A DNA stretch of 64,000 nt from Ascaphus truei (Eukaryota; Chordata; Amphibia; Anura; Ascaphidae). Under the pieces are notes generated by a model. The model had not been told where the DNA came from. It saw only the letters and a program-made list of their open reading frames with translations, and did not search any database. The stretch is from positions 228,310,897 to 228,374,896 of the forward strand of contig CM071568.1 in NCBI GenBank assembly GCA_036426205.1. The letters are read 5' to 3'. The position numbers and the translations under genes were made by a program. Positions 46,772 to 58,454 of this stretch are shown in pieces; the first letter of the stretch is position 1; each line of letters starts with the position of its first letter.

Positions 46772-48284
46772 TGAGTAGTTTTTTTTCCCACAGGAACAAT
46801 TTCCTACTCAGGAAAAGGATAGGGTGTTCAACTCCCTCAAACTGTTGTGACAACACTGCCCCTAGCCCTATCTCTGATGCATCTGTTTGTACTACAAAAG
46901 GTCTGTTGAAGTCCGGGCTTCTAAGGACAGTACTTTCTGATAGACACCTTTTTATGTCCTCAAAGACTCTCTGACACTCCCTTGACCATACCACTTTTGT
47001 AGGGGCACACTTTTTAGTGAGGTCCGTAAAAGGGGCTGCCACTTCTGAGTAGTTGGGGATGAACCGCCGGTAGTATCCTGCTAAACCCAGCAGAGAGCAT
47101 ACCTGCGTTTTTGTTTGGGGGGTTGGAACTTCTTTCAGGGCAACTACCTTGTCGGCTAGTGGCCTTACTTTTCCACCTCCCACTGCATACCCTAAGTATT
47201 TGGTTTCTGCCTTAACCAAGGCACATTTCTTAGGGTTGGCTGTGAGCCCTGCCTCTCTTAGAGATTTGAGGACCGCTTTCAGCCTATTTAGATGGGCCCG
47301 CCAGTGTTTACTATAAATGACAATGTCATCTAGGTAGGCTGCGGCATAAGCCCTATGGGGTCTCAGCACCTTATCCATGAGTCTCTGAAATGTGGCTGGG
47401 GCTCCATGCTGTCCAAATGGGATTGTCACAAACTGGTATAAACCCATGGGAGTGGCAAAGGCTGTTTTGCACTTGGACTTTTCCTCTAAGGGTATTTGCC
47501 AGTATCCTTTTGTTAAGTCCAGCGTGGATATATATTCCACGTTACCAATGGCGTCAATTAACTCGTCCACCCTTGGCATCGGATATGCGTCAAACTTGGA
47601 TACCGCATTGACCTTTTGGAGGTCCACACAAAATCTTACCTTCCCATCGGGTTTAGGGACCATAATTAATGGACTACACCACTCACTGCATGATTCCTCA
47701 ATCACTCCTAAGTGTAACATTTCTTGTACCTCCTTTTCTACCAGGGCCCTACAACTTTCAGACAACCTATAAGGACGGGAACGTACTTTTACCCCAGGTG
47801 CTGTATCGATCGCATATGAAATTAAGTTAGTTTGCCCTGGTAAATCAGAAAAAACATCATGGAATTGTGTAATTATTGCTAACAAGTCCCCTTTTTGTTC
47901 AGAGGACAACTGTTTACCCATTGGGATTTTATCATCACTCACGATGTTGTCCCGTGGAGGCTGAGGACCCAAGTTCGTTTCCTCCTCCAGCGGGTGGATG
48001 AATAGGGACCGCTGCATCTTCCAGGGTTTCAGCAAGTTCACCTGGTAAATTTGTTTACCCTTCCTGGACCCTGGTTGAGCGATCTCGTAATCCACATCAC
48101 CCGTGCGGCGGAGTACTTCGAATGGGCCTTGCCATTTTGCCAGGAGTTTACTCTCGCAACTGGGTAATAATAACATCACCTGGTCTCCCGGGTGAAACAC
48201 TCTCATGCGAGCATTCTGATTGTAATGTCTCTCCTGACTGTCTTGGGCTGATCTAAGATTCTCCCTAGCAAAATGGGCGACCAC
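46764..48284 (-). pseudogene. pol: Integrase C-terminus and reverse transcriptase (pol)
   Basis: A 506-codon frame. Its first ~90 residues are the end of integrase with the GPF module (LLAKWQGPFEVLRRTGDVDYEI around residues 49-70). Reverse transcriptase follows: SEWCSPLIMVPKPDGKVRFC, LDLTKGYWQIPL, a fingers/palm motif FGQHGAPATFQRLMD (FGL is usual), and the active site AAYLDDIVIYSK at 47319-47342. It ends in the first RNase H strand with QTDASEIGLGAVLS. Compared with an ordinary gypsy pol, integrase lies upstream of RT. It loses frame before completing RNase H. The annotated start is arbitrary because it continues integrase from the next entry after a frame change near 48340. Confidence 0.92.
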
Positions 48285-48304
48285 ATCTAGGCGCTTCCTA
48301 AGGT

Positions 48305-49549
48305 CTAGTACATATTGCAGTAAATTCTTGAAGGGGACCGCTGTTCCTCCCAGGACTCCTTTAGGAGGTCTAGGAAACCCCGGGGTTGGCGGCCATACAG
48401 CAGTTCAAAAGGAGAGAATCCCGTGGAGGCCTGGGGAACTTCCCGCACTGCAAACAGCAGAAAAGGGAGAAGTTCATCCCAGGCTCTCTTCTCTGAATCT
48501 ACAAATTTCCTCAGCATCCCTTTTAGAGTTCGGTTAAATCTTTCCACCAATCCGTCAGTCTGTGGATGGTAGACCGATGTCCGAACAGACTTGACCTCTA
48601 GTAATTTTAAGACATCCTGCATCAGTTTAGCCATAAAATTTGTACCTTGGTCTATCAACATAACCTGGGGAAGTCCAACCCGTGAGAACAGCTCCAACAA
48701 CTTGTTGGCTACTTGCTTCGCCGTTGCTGTTCTCAGGGGGAACGCCTCAGGATATCTTGTTGCATAATCAACTATTACAAGAATAAACCTGTGTCCTTTC
48801 GCAGAAGGTTCTAGAGGTCCTACCAAGTCTACCCCAATCCTCTCAAAGGGAACTGACACCAAGGGTAGAGGAACCAAAGGGGCTGGTTTTTGTCCCTTCG
48901 GACTAGTTAGCTGGCACTCCGGACATGCCGCATACAATTTAGCAATATCACTATGCATCCCTGGCCAATAGAATTGGGAAGAAATACGGTCCAATGTTTT
49001 ATCCCTGCCCAGGTGACCACCCCAAGGGACAGTATGGGCTAGAGTGAACACAGATTTAACAAACGCCTTGGGAACCAATATCTGTCTGGTGACCTCCCCT
49101 GTTTGTGTCTGCCTATTCACCCTATACAGGATATCATTGGATAATTCAAAATGGGGGAATACTGTCACCCCCTGTGCATTTAAAATATGCTCATCAATTT
49201 TCACCACCTTGTCATACTGTCTAGCAAGGACTGGGTCTTCCCTTTGCTTCTGGCGAAAGTCAGGGAGATACAGGTCTGATAAATCTCCAGGGCCCATATC
49301 CCCCTCCCTCTGGCCATCCCCAGCCATCACTTGTGACCTCTGACTACTAGAATGGTCACCTTGAGACCCAGATTTCTGCAACCAGTCCTGTTTGTCAAAG
49401 CGTCTTTGCTTCCGAGTCTTTTGAACCCGGTGTCTACTGGGAAAAAGGTCTGCCGAGAAGGGGAACAGTTTGCCAGGGTTCTCCTGAGACATAGAATAAG
49501 GGCCCTCGTGAGAGACTGAAAAAGAAAGGCCAGTCCCAGTCGAGCCCAA
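48305..49549 (-). pseudogene. pol: Integrase (pol)
   Basis: Joins the cDNA to host DNA. A 414-codon frame with an HHCC zinc finger (H...H in HTVPWGGHLGRDK, then CPEC; about 48920-49040), the catalytic core with first Asp in GVDLVG (near 48830), second Asp in LIDQGTNF (near 48650; S is usual before DQG) and Glu in VERFNRTLK (near 48540), then FELLYGRQPRG. The true integrase continues in the 46764-48284 frame; a single-base loss near 48340 moves it out of frame, and this reading stops at 48305. It overlaps the gag-protease frame by about 115 bases in a different frame. Confidence 0.93.
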
Positions 49550-50519
49550 TGGGGGCAGGGAGCCAAGGAGAGACTCCTACTTCGAGGTAGGCCTCCTGAC
49601 CTTTTACCTGTAGCCGGATTTTGGCCGCCGGATACCGTTTTACATCGCCGTGTATACATTCTATACTCCATGGGGAGTCAAAAGAACACACGTTAGGTGG
49701 TAACAGTTCCCGTAGGACCAGAGTTTTCCCAGAGCCCGAATCTACAAGGGCCTGGATGGTTTTTCCCCCAACCTGGGCTGGAAGTAACCAGGGCTTGTAA
49801 TTTTCTCCAGTGAAGGCCGAGGCGACGGTCCTGCTGAAGGAGCAATCCATCTGTGGACAGTCCACCTGCCGGTGGCCTTGTTCTCCGCAGGCGGAACATG
49901 GAGAGGGTTCCCTCACAGGAGGGGGCAGTGGATAGCGCTCCGCTGGACTGGATACTGGATACCAGGCATCTGGTGGGTCTTGTAGGCGACGTCCTCGGAA
50001 GTTCCTCTCATTTTGCAACGAGCCGACATCAAGAAGGAGATGAGGGTCTCGGCGGGGACCAGCATTTGGACTCCGCCCTTGCTGGAACGACTGCTCCTTA
50101 CGTTCGACTTGGCGGTTGCGCATGGACGGGCCGTAGGTTCCCCGTTGATCCGACCTCCCTCTTTGGGTGTCCGCAGGTGCCGGTGGAGTCGGACCTGTCG
50201 GGTCTAGGACACTCGCCTGTTCCTCAGCCCCAAGGAAGTTCTCCACTTGTCGGACCGCCAAAGCTAGGGTTTCAGCTGCGTGGCGTTTTACCCACGAGCG
50301 TGCGAAAGGGGGTAATATTTGTAAGAATTGTTCCAAAACCACCTGATCAAGAATTGCCTCCGTTGTGCACTCCTCGGGTTGTATCCAGTGCGTACACAAG
50401 TCCAATAATCGCTGAGCGAGGACCCGGGGTCTCATCTTAGCGGTGTACTTCATGTTCCGGAACTGCTGCCGGTAGGTCTCTGGAGTCAGATCTAAGCGAT
50501 CCAGTATGGCGGCTTTCAC
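49434..50519 (-). pseudogene. gag: Gag (SCAN-like capsid, zinc knuckle) and protease
   Basis: Continues the gag frame after an in-frame TAA at 50520-50522. Residues ~16-96 (50232-50474) resemble a SCAN domain: LDLCTHWIQPE, then VLEQFLQILPP and VRQVENFL. SCAN domains of vertebrate zinc-finger genes are thought to derive from the capsid of Gmr1-like elements. A Gln/Arg/Pro-rich linker follows, then a CCHC zinc knuckle (CSACGEQGHRQVDC, about 49855-49898) that would bind the RNA, then the aspartic protease with ALVDSGSGKTLV (49729-49752). The frame ends at 49434; pol continues in the +1 frame, near a C/T-run at about 49520. Confidence 0.88.
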
Positions 50520-50912
50520 TTATCGGTAGTCCATTGCCTGATCTGCAGGGAGGCCCTGATATGAGGCCTGGGCTTCTCCTATAAGTAGCGGGGCCAAAGC
50601 AGTTGCCCAGCGATCTGTAGCCCAGCCCTGAGCTTCGGCAACCCTTTCAAATGTCAGTAAAAAAGCCTCTGGATCCTCGTTCGGAGCCATTTTCCTCAGG
50701 AGAATCGGGGGTTTGTTTGCAAGTTCTGGACTGGCAGACCACTGGAATTGGGTCAGCAGCTTGGCCATCCACTCATCCTGTTCTTTCTGCTGCTGGGTTA
50801 GGAGCTGGGTTTGCTGGTTCAGTAGTAGTTGGGCCTGCTCCTGCATTAACTGTCCCTGCTGTCTGGTCTGCTCGCACAGAAACTCTTTAAAAAATTCTTC
50901 CATTTTTCTCAT
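50520..50912 (-). pseudogene. gag: Gag N-terminal part
   Basis: Start chosen at the ATG at 50910-50912 (a second lies at 50901-50903); the upstream part of the frame runs through a CA repeat and the primer site. It encodes a Gln-rich, coiled-coil-like N-terminus (QEQAQLLLNQQTQLLTQQQK) and a matrix/capsid-like stretch (DPEAFLLTFERVAEAQGW) that fits Gmr1-type and SCAN-neighbour gag. It stops at TAA 50520-50522, in frame with the rest of gag. The stop lies before the SCAN-like domain, so it looks like damage rather than a programmed readthrough site. Confidence 0.8.
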
Positions 50913-50964
50913 TCTTGTGTGTGTGTGTGTGTGGCCCTTTAACTGCAAAGGCCTTTCAAAATCC

Positions 50965-50982
50965 CGGCACTTCTTGACACCA
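50965..50982 (-). promoter_or_regulatory. Primer binding site, probably tRNA-Leu
   Basis: Two bases inside the 5' LTR the minus strand reads TGGTGTCAAGAAGTG. It complements the end of vertebrate tRNA-Leu (…CTTCTGACACCA type) with a one-base difference. The tRNA assignment is from memory of the tRNA ends. Confidence 0.55.
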
Positions 50983-50984
50983 TA

Positions 50985-51474
50985 TGTTGCAGGATACATG
51001 CAACTACACACGCGGGTTCTTTGGATAAGGCTTATTTATTTGAGCCTTAAAACATACAGCACACCAAAAACAAATAGCTTCACATCAGCAAACAAAAAGA
51101 AAAACAGCTTTTTCTTCAGCAGAAAAACATAATATCTTCTTTTTAGTAGACAGAGTAAAATAGGTTCTCTTTAACAGACAAACAAAAATAAGGCCGCTAC
51201 TCTTTTGTATGCAGGAGACAGACAGTTCATCACATAAGTAATTTGCAACACAGACCTTACAGCAGTAATCTCTTCAACACTTTTAGTCCTATCTCCTCAC
51301 CAGCCAGGCATGTATGCACATCCTGGGGTTTCTAGCACACCTTGATTAGGCAGCTGGGATTTCAACTAATTGCCATGAGCTTCCCAGCTGAAGTTAACCT
51401 CATCACTGCTGCACTGCAGACTAAACATATGTCTGCCAGGCATATAGCTGGTGGTTTTTATTTACGCTGTCACA
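50985..51474 (-). repeat. 5' LTR of the Gmr1-type element
   Basis: 490 bp, matching 45988-46477 with six mismatches by my count. Minus-strand AATAAA at 51035-51040. Confidence 0.95.
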
Positions 51475-51944
51475 GAGGCCCTGCATCGTGGGACCACGTT
51501 TGCAGCCTGTCTACAAATTCCCTGGTTTACCTGAGTAAGCCAGGAAGGTACCACCACGTGCACCAACACCACACTGGGAGGGTAGCGCAGCCCTCACATA
51601 TATCTGGGTGGGAATTGAGTATCAGGTGCCCAGGGCACTCTCAGAACATTGCGGGACGTTTACTGTATTCTGTGTAAGCTATACTGTTGAGACTATGGGA
51701 ACATAGTAAATAGGTTGTACATACATCTGGTGATTGTGGTTATTGGAGGTACAGTATAACCGGTAGGTATACCCGTTCCCGTGAGGGACTATCACGCCAA
51801 CGCAGGGATCCTCATGGGTGGAGGCGCTGCACTAGCCACCCCAGGCTCCCCAAGTGCGGAGGCTTAGGCCTCCTGTGAGCCTAACAGGTAGCACCATAAC
51901 ACGCATCTCTCCCTAGGAGGATGGAAGGGGTGTTACATATGTAT

Positions 51945-52105
51945 ACCTTTTTTATATACAGTACAGTAGCTCCAACAATGGGCACAACGCTTTACAAAAA
52001 AGACAATAGGATAGAGGGAAATATAATTCAATAAATACATGAAACACAAAATCAGCCAATAGTATTGCAGTTACCTGCCCCGGGGAACTTGCAATCGAAG
52101 TAATG
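51945..52105 (-). mobile_element. Diverged L2-type LINE 3' end
   Basis: Minus strand: GATTGCAAGTTCCCCGGGGC, then TTTGTAAAGCGTTGTGCCCA and GGAGCTACTGTACTGTATAT. Same layout as 24495-24730 but older. Confidence 0.5.
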
Positions 52106-53630
52106 ATAAATCCTTGCAAAAAGACTTATAAGTAAGGGCCTAAAGAATGAATTACTAACAAGTGCGCTAGAAAGAATTAACATACAAATAGTGGTACATA
52201 CAGATGTAGCGGCATTATTTAAACAATTCACGTGGTGTATACCTTGGAATACCCATGTCATGGCGCGGGATTTCTTCAAACCGTACCGCCTTAAGATGCG
52301 AGTGCAGAAAATGGCATTTTAGAGTTCTGGCTTTTAAACACCTGAAATTGACACAGTAGCACAGTACTGTACACATTGCAATTCATTCATTTCATTGCAC
52401 ACAATCCATGAAATTCAAACAAAGCAACCGCGATAAACACGTATGCCTGAAGCAATTGGCGGCGTTAATGCAGCGTGGAGTACAGCAGCGCACACGAAAA
52501 CGGCGCCGTGATTTGTTCGTATGTATTGGTACAAACAGAGGGAAAGATGGGCAATACTATATGTGGGAAAATACATACACAATGATCGGGGGATAAAACA
52601 TTGATAAGCAAAATATTATGTCCACAGTTTGAAACCCAAAGGTCAATGATTCACTTTAGCCTGTCCCTGTAAAACTGCATCATAGTCAGCTCTCCAGCAG
52701 CATAAATGTGCTTCAATCTTCAGCATTAACAAATCCCCGATCAGTACTTGGCTTTGAATTGAAAATGGTAGTTCTGCGGCAGCTAAAGCCCATTACATGG
52801 TCAGATGCATATCTTGATGCACTTACTTCAAATCTTATGGGGGCTGTCCCACATAGAAGGCTTCTTATTTTTTAACAACATATCAATGTACAGTAATTGG
52901 CTTACTTAGAAATATCCAATCACCCTTGAAGTGAATAGTTCACTTATTTGCTACCTCTGTGAAAATGGTTGCAGTTTCTATTTTCTCTGAGTTGGTTTAA
53001 TTATATTTTATGGAAAGACACTTAGCTCAAAACCAAATAAATTATACATAATTACAGTGGACAAAAGGTAATGCGTGCTACCGGGGAAGAGGATATGTAA
53101 ATGTTAAAGTACTCATGGGTAGTCGGAAAAGGAATCCCCTTTATGATGCACAGCAAGAAAAAGTTGAAAATTGGAATGACTTAAAATAGCTTTATGTAAT
53201 ATACATTTGAAAAGAAAGGCATTTTGAGGACATTTTTAAAAATGTAATTAAATGAAATGGAAAAGAAATGACAAATATGCTGTTTTCTTGTGTATTGCGC
53301 AACCCTGTTGTAGTCACAGGGTTAGCATAGTCCTGGTTAAATCACAGGACTCAAAAAGAGTGTCAACACTTTTATAAGGAGATAGTTTGTTACTCTGTAT
53401 ATAGCTAACTAAATTAGAGTAGCCATCCACATAGTGATACAATTAAAAATAGCCCAGGAATGTACCTCTCTGGTTTAGAGAAGGTACTAGCTAGCTATGC
53501 TTGTGAAACTAATCCACTGGCAACAATTAAGTCAAAATGTCTAGGCTCAAGTGTTTGATGTCTTTAATTGATTGTTATAATCTATTGATAGGATCAATGA
53601 GCTGTTTGTATGGTAGCTAGAAGTACTCAA
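52106..53630. other. No gene recognised
   Basis: AT-rich sequence, short frames only. Confidence 0.55.
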
Positions 53631-53633
53631 TTA

Positions 53634-53751
53634 GGCTGCGCTTATACCGCCGGCGACGTGACCGATGACGTCACCCGTCAGCATTGCGAAAGTTGTATTT
53701 TAGATTTTTGCATTATTTACTATGATTAATGGTGCTAGCCCACTATGAGCC
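53634..53751. mobile_element. Short Harbinger MITE related to 37105-37274
   Basis: TTA at 53631-53633 and 53752-53754. The left end GGCTGCGCTTATACCGCCGG matches the 37105 element; the right end (CCACTATGAGCC) is diverged. Confidence 0.55.
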
Positions 53752-53754
53752 TTA

Positions 53755-54019
53755 AGATTGGCTAAACCAAACAGAGTTCTGACAGTACAAGTATCTGTCA
53801 TGATCTGTGCAGTGAATGGTGTAAAGAACAGGGCTCCACGGAATTTCCAAAACTAATTTATTGCCAACAAATACTTGGCCTTTCTCAAAGCAGAATGGCA
53901 TAATAAACCAGGGAGCACCGGTAGTTGTATCCTTATATAATTTTATGTGGTGTGCAGCACTTTCCCTGCAGTAGCTAATGATCTGTGCAGGGCATTTAAT
54001 GGACCATAAAATATACATC
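53755..54019. other. No gene recognised
   Basis: Unassigned AT-rich sequence with an 88-codon minus-strand frame that has no recognised domain. Confidence 0.5.
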
Positions 54020-54345
54020 TAGTCTCACTCTCTCACCCCCCTCTGCACCTCACACATCACACTCTCCCCCACCCTGCACCTCACACATCACCTTCTCCCC
54101 CACCCTGCACCTCATACATCACACTCTCCTCCACCCTGCACCTTACACATCACAATCTCCCCCACCCTGCACCTCACACATCACCCGCTCCCCCCCTTCA
54201 CCTCAAATCCCCCCTGCACCTCACATCCCCCCTTGCACCTAACATCCCCCCCTTGCATCTCACATCCCCTCCTTGAATCTCATATCCCCCCTTGCATCTC
54301 ACATCCCCCCCCTTGCATCTCAGATTACCACCCCTTTGGATCTCA
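54020..54345 (+). repeat. CT-rich minisatellite
   Basis: About five ~34-bp units (CACCCTGCACCTCACACATC plus CACTCTCCCC), turning into ~20-bp units of the CACATCCCCCCTTGCATCT kind. Confidence 0.9.
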
Positions 54346-54904
54346 GATCACCTCCTCTCCTGCACATCACGCGCCAAACTCCCGGGGCCTACACGGGAAA
54401 CCACAGCAATAGTGGAGCGAGGGTTCTGCTGCAGGGGGGGAAGAAATCTGGGGCCCGGAAGCCGCACACGGAGCTGGCGGTGCCGGGACAGCTGGGGACC
54501 CAATCAGAGGTCAGGCCCAACTGTCAGCGCCGGCTGAGCCTCCAGGCCCGGGCCAACTGCCCCGACTCTAGGGAGGGTGGGGGGAAGGAGGGGTGGTGAG
54601 TGCGTGTATGTGTCTCCTTAATACAGGCACGAACAATGTTATCTGGTGGCTATATGTTTTGAATAAAGATAGAGAGGTTGTGCACAGATATCTCTGTGAT
54701 CTTTATGACTGCGCGTTGTTTTAGACAGGTATGTGGGTTGGAAAAACACACCCACAGAGTGTTCGGTTATTGTGGAAATATTAAAAGTTGAACACATCAT
54801 TTACAAATACTTATACTTGTCTGAATCATTATTTTTTAAAGTCAATTCCCTATATTTAACCCATCAAACATATCACTGCAATGAGTTCATTTTGGTTCTA
54901 GGAT
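54346..54904. other. No gene recognised
   Basis: GC-rich to about 54600, then AT-rich. The 81-108 codon frames lack domains. Confidence 0.5.
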
Positions 54905-55158
54905 GAACTTCCCCTTTATTTATAAAATATTTTACCAGGAAGTAATACATTGAGAGTTACCTCTCGTTTTCAAGTATGTCCTGGGCATAGAGTTAAGACA
55001 AATAATACATGGTTACAAATACAGTTACATAAGGGAACAGGGTATACATTATATACAAGACATTGCATGCACAGTTAAAGAAAATATATATTATAGGCGT
55101 ATGTAACAGTTACAGACAAGATTATATAGTGAGACAGCCTTAGTTTTGAAAGAACTTA
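54905..55158 (-). mobile_element. LINE 3' untranslated end (outer piece)
   Basis: Minus strand includes AGGACATACTTGAAAACGAG, CTCAATGTATTACTTCCTGG and TTTATAAATAAA, a LINE 3' end type common in frogs. Its upstream continuation lies at 58990-59275, on the far side of the Harbinger-like insertion. Confidence 0.75.
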
Positions 55159-55719
55159 GGGCCTCATGCAGTAAGCGCTGAAAAGCCGTTTTTCGCCATT
55201 TTCTCACCAATATTGCCTCTCCGATTCAATAAGCACCGATAAGCTCCAAAAATCAGCTTTTTTTATTGCAGAAAAAAACTTTGTCAGCCGGGTGCCGATA
55301 AGCCACTTTTTGGCACATATCGGCACTTTTTGAAACCCGCTCAATTCTAGTAGCCCCGATCAGCTTTCCGCTGCTGATCGGCACTCTAGAATTGAGATTT
55401 TCATGGCAATCCGGCCCGCCAACTAAAGTTGGCAAGTTGGTGGGGGAGAAGCATCGGCAAGGTCGACACTTAGAAAAAATCAGGCCTTTTTCCTGCCTGG
55501 GATTGATGCCGGGGGTCTCCGGAGCTGATACCCATTAATACCAGCACCGGAGCCCACCGGCATGCATCAGAGGCATGAAAACCGCATTTACAGACCACTT
55601 CATTACCTTAGCGGCTAACCGCTAAGGCAATAAGGGGTTAGCCAGCCGTGCCAGGTTTTTTGTGGATAGCGGGTTGGGTGAAGGGGGTATTTGGCCCTTA
55701 GTGGCTTTTTAGGGCTTGC

Positions 55720-55735
55720 GGGGGGGGGGGGGGGG
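55720..55735 (+). repeat. 16-G run
   Basis: Uninterrupted G homopolymer within a G-rich stretch; it could form a quadruplex. Confidence 0.9.
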
Positions 55736-55764
55736 TTGCGGGTGGACTTCTTTCGTGGTCTTCT

Positions 55765-55888
55765 GAACGAAATCCCAACTCTGATTGGCTGAAGTACCAT
55801 GTGACAGGCTTTGGATGACGTCACATCCGTTTTCCACAAAGCCTCTGTCACATGGTATACTAGAGCCAATCAGAGTTTGGATTTCGTT
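55765..55888. repeat. Inverted repeat, ~47-bp arms
   Basis: GAACGAAATCC...CTCTGATTGGCT and AGCCAATCAGAG...GGATTTCGTTC pair. A further AATCAGAG/CTCTGATTGGCT copy lies at 55895-55910. Confidence 0.85.
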
Positions 55889-56479
55889 CCCACGCTCTGA
55901 TTGGCTACCGTACCATGTGAGGGCGGCCATCTTTCTTTTGATGACGTCATCTTAAAGGCAAATGAAGCTCAGCCATTCAGATTGGCTGGCGTCATCAAAA
56001 TTATTTTTATTCTCCAAAATCACATGGTTTTCACAGCCCAATCAGGGCCGTGGGAACCATATGATGAAAATGTGACGTCATAGGCCTATAAAAGCCTATG
56101 TCGTCTCATTTTGAAGCCAGACGCCGAGGAGGACGGACCTCCAGGAAGATGCCTGGGGCATGGCAGCCGAAGGTAAGAAGACCCCAGAAGACCCCAGAAG
56201 ATCACGAAAGAAGACGGAAGAAGACGAAAGAACACAGATGAAGACACCGTTGACACTTTGGATTACATAAAAAAACCACTTGGTTTATTTTTATGGTTTT
56301 TTTATTTTATGGGTTCCTGTTGCTGTGTGTGGATTGGTATGAGAGCTTGGTGTTCGACGGGAGTCGGTGAGTGGGGCAGCTAATGGTAAGTTAACAAAAT
56401 AAATATATTTTTTTGTAACTTTTAAAGTTTTTTTTTTTCAATGTGATAGTATTTTTTTTTATTATCATTTCTTGCCACT

Positions 56480-56526
56480 GTATGTATGTATGTATGTATG
56501 TATGTATGTATGTATGTATGTATGTT
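56480..56526 (+). repeat. (TATG)n microsatellite
   Basis: About eleven TATG units. Confidence 0.95.
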
Positions 56527-57154
56527 GTAAGGTCTAGATCGATATATACATACAGGGTAAGAAATTATTTTGTTGGAAATGCTTGTTTTGCAGATTTAAA
56601 ATTTATTTTGCTATGCTGCTATGCTTTAATGTGTGTGTAATGTTAATTTTATTAGATAGATGTAATTTTTGGTGTTGTTTGCTGTACTTAGGTCAGGGTG
56701 AGGCTTGCTTTTTATAGTGGATTATTTTGGTAGTTATATTTTGTCTGTGGTAAACTTTTTTGTGAATGGTTTTGTTGAAGGATTTTAAATAGTTAATTGT
56801 GTAATGATTTGGATGTATTTTAATGTTTTGGGATTTGATATTCCTGGTAATTTATTTATGTTACTTGCGTTGGTTTAAATAGTATACATTGTTTGTATGG
56901 AATTGTATATTTTTTGAATAGTTTATGTTAACATTGATTGGCCATAGTGTACATAATGCACAGATTTTTTGCATCATGTTACACTGTATATTCAAGATGA
57001 GAATGATTTATTTTTGAAATCGTATTTTTTTTATTGTGGCTATATACTTATTGTGATTTTCATATGCAAGGTCATGTATTGATTAGAGAAGTGGTATTTT
57101 TATTTGTGCATGTTTTTGTTAACCCTTAAAATTTCTTTGTATATGGTTAATATT

Positions 57155-57164
57155 GTGTGTGTGT

Positions 57165-57227
<63 letters not shown>

Positions 57228-57250
57228 TGTGTGCTGTGTGGTGGGTGTTT
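57155..57250 (+). repeat. (GT)n microsatellite
   Basis: Near-pure GT run; a second one lies at 57503-57542. Confidence 0.95.
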
Positions 57251-57504
57251 GTCTGTGTGTTATATATATATAATAAGGTGATTAAGGGGTTAATTGGTAT
57301 CAGAATGTATTTGCAATGTATTGGCTATGTATTTTGTTGGCATGGAGGACAGATGGAATTTGCTGGTGAAGGGGCTTCATATTGGTGAGGTTAGTAGAAC
57401 TTTATTTAATTTATTATGCTAGTTAATGTGTTTAATAATGGACAAATAATCTATTATTCATATCTGGATAATAGTTATTTTGCCCATTACTGTCTGTGTG
57501 TGCT

Positions 57505-57544
<40 letters not shown>

Positions 57545-58454
57545 AGGGGGGGTGGTATATATGTATTTAAATGTATAGGACAGGTTTATTTTTTTTACAT
57601 ACAGGGTTGGTTCCTTTGGTCTGCGGGGACCTCTGGAGACCACCTGAGGTCTCCTCGGACTTCCCACGGGTACAAGGCTGGCATGTCCACGGGGGACACC
57701 TGCGGGGAAGAACCAGTGGCCCCACATCTGCTGTGGGGGCACTGCAGACCTGTAGGGACCACCCGAGGGCCCCCAAACCCCCGTGGGAACCACCCGAGGA
57801 CCCTCAGACACCTGTGGGGCTGACTCGGGGCCCCCCAGACACTGCAGGCCTACCCGTGGAGACCCCATTTGGGGCCCACGGTGACCCGCGGAGACCACCT
57901 GGAGGACCACGGCGCCTGCCGGGGACCACCCGTAGGCATCCAGACCCAGTTTGAAACCTTTTTCTGGGCCACTTTGAAACTTACGGACACCCGGCAGGGC
58001 CACCGGGGACTCCCGTGGGCCTGGGGTATTAACCCTGTATGTAAAATAATAAATCATGTATTTATGGGGGGGGGCACAGGGGGTGGGTTATGTATTTTTT
58101 ATTCAATATAGTCATGTTTATTGTGGTTAACGGGGGTTGGGGGGGGTATTGTCCCCAAGCAAGGTTGGGTAGGCCTCCCTGTGGGTAGTGGGTGGTTAGG
58201 CCTCACGGTGAGGGCATGTCGCGTTTGGGTTGCTATAAAGATGGCGGCGACACTGGCACCCGATGCCCCAAACCGGGGCCTGTAACTCGGGAAGCAGGGG
58301 GTCCCTGAGCCAGAAATCAATGCGGTTCAACTCAGGGGACCCTCTGCTTCTGTACACTATTAAAAATACATTCATGCGGCTTCATTACCATAGCAGATAG
58401 CCGCAATGGTAAGGAATGATTGTTTATTGATATGTGTGTTTTACTCATAGTGTA

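Larger units (their letters stand above)
45988..51474 (-). mobile_element. Gmr1-type Ty3/gypsy retrotransposon, near-complete
   Basis: 5487 bp bounded by 490-bp LTRs and flanked by GAGGC on both sides (45983-45987 and 51475-51479). Coding is on the minus strand in the order gag, protease, integrase, reverse transcriptase, RNase H. Integrase ahead of RT is the hallmark of the Gmr1-like group of deuterostome Ty3/gypsy elements; most gypsy elements have RT first. I count six differences between the LTRs, so the insertion is fairly young. Coding is broken by one in-frame stop and three frame changes. No envelope-like gene. Confidence 0.92.
45511..51937 (-). mobile_element. LTR-like sequence, family D copy 2, split by the Gmr1-type element
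   Basis: Outside the inserted element, 45511-45987 and 51475-51937 form one block of about 935 bp that starts TGTAGCAGGG and ends GGTGTTACA on the plus strand (TG...CA in either sense). On the minus strand its start shares ordered motifs with 10767 onwards (GGCTCACAGGAGG, GCAGCGCCTCCACC). No matching flanking duplication was seen, so this may be a solo LTR with decayed flanks. Confidence 0.55.

Noticed and set aside
50520..50522. Gag stop codon as programmed readthrough
   Set aside because: The stop comes before the SCAN-like and zinc-knuckle parts, so readthrough there would not separate gag from pol in the usual way; a mutation is simpler.
57458..58057. Open frames of up to 199 codons in GC-rich DNA
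   Set aside because: Made of GGGGACCACC-type repeats within the Harbinger-like element; no domain, and competing frames exist on both strands.
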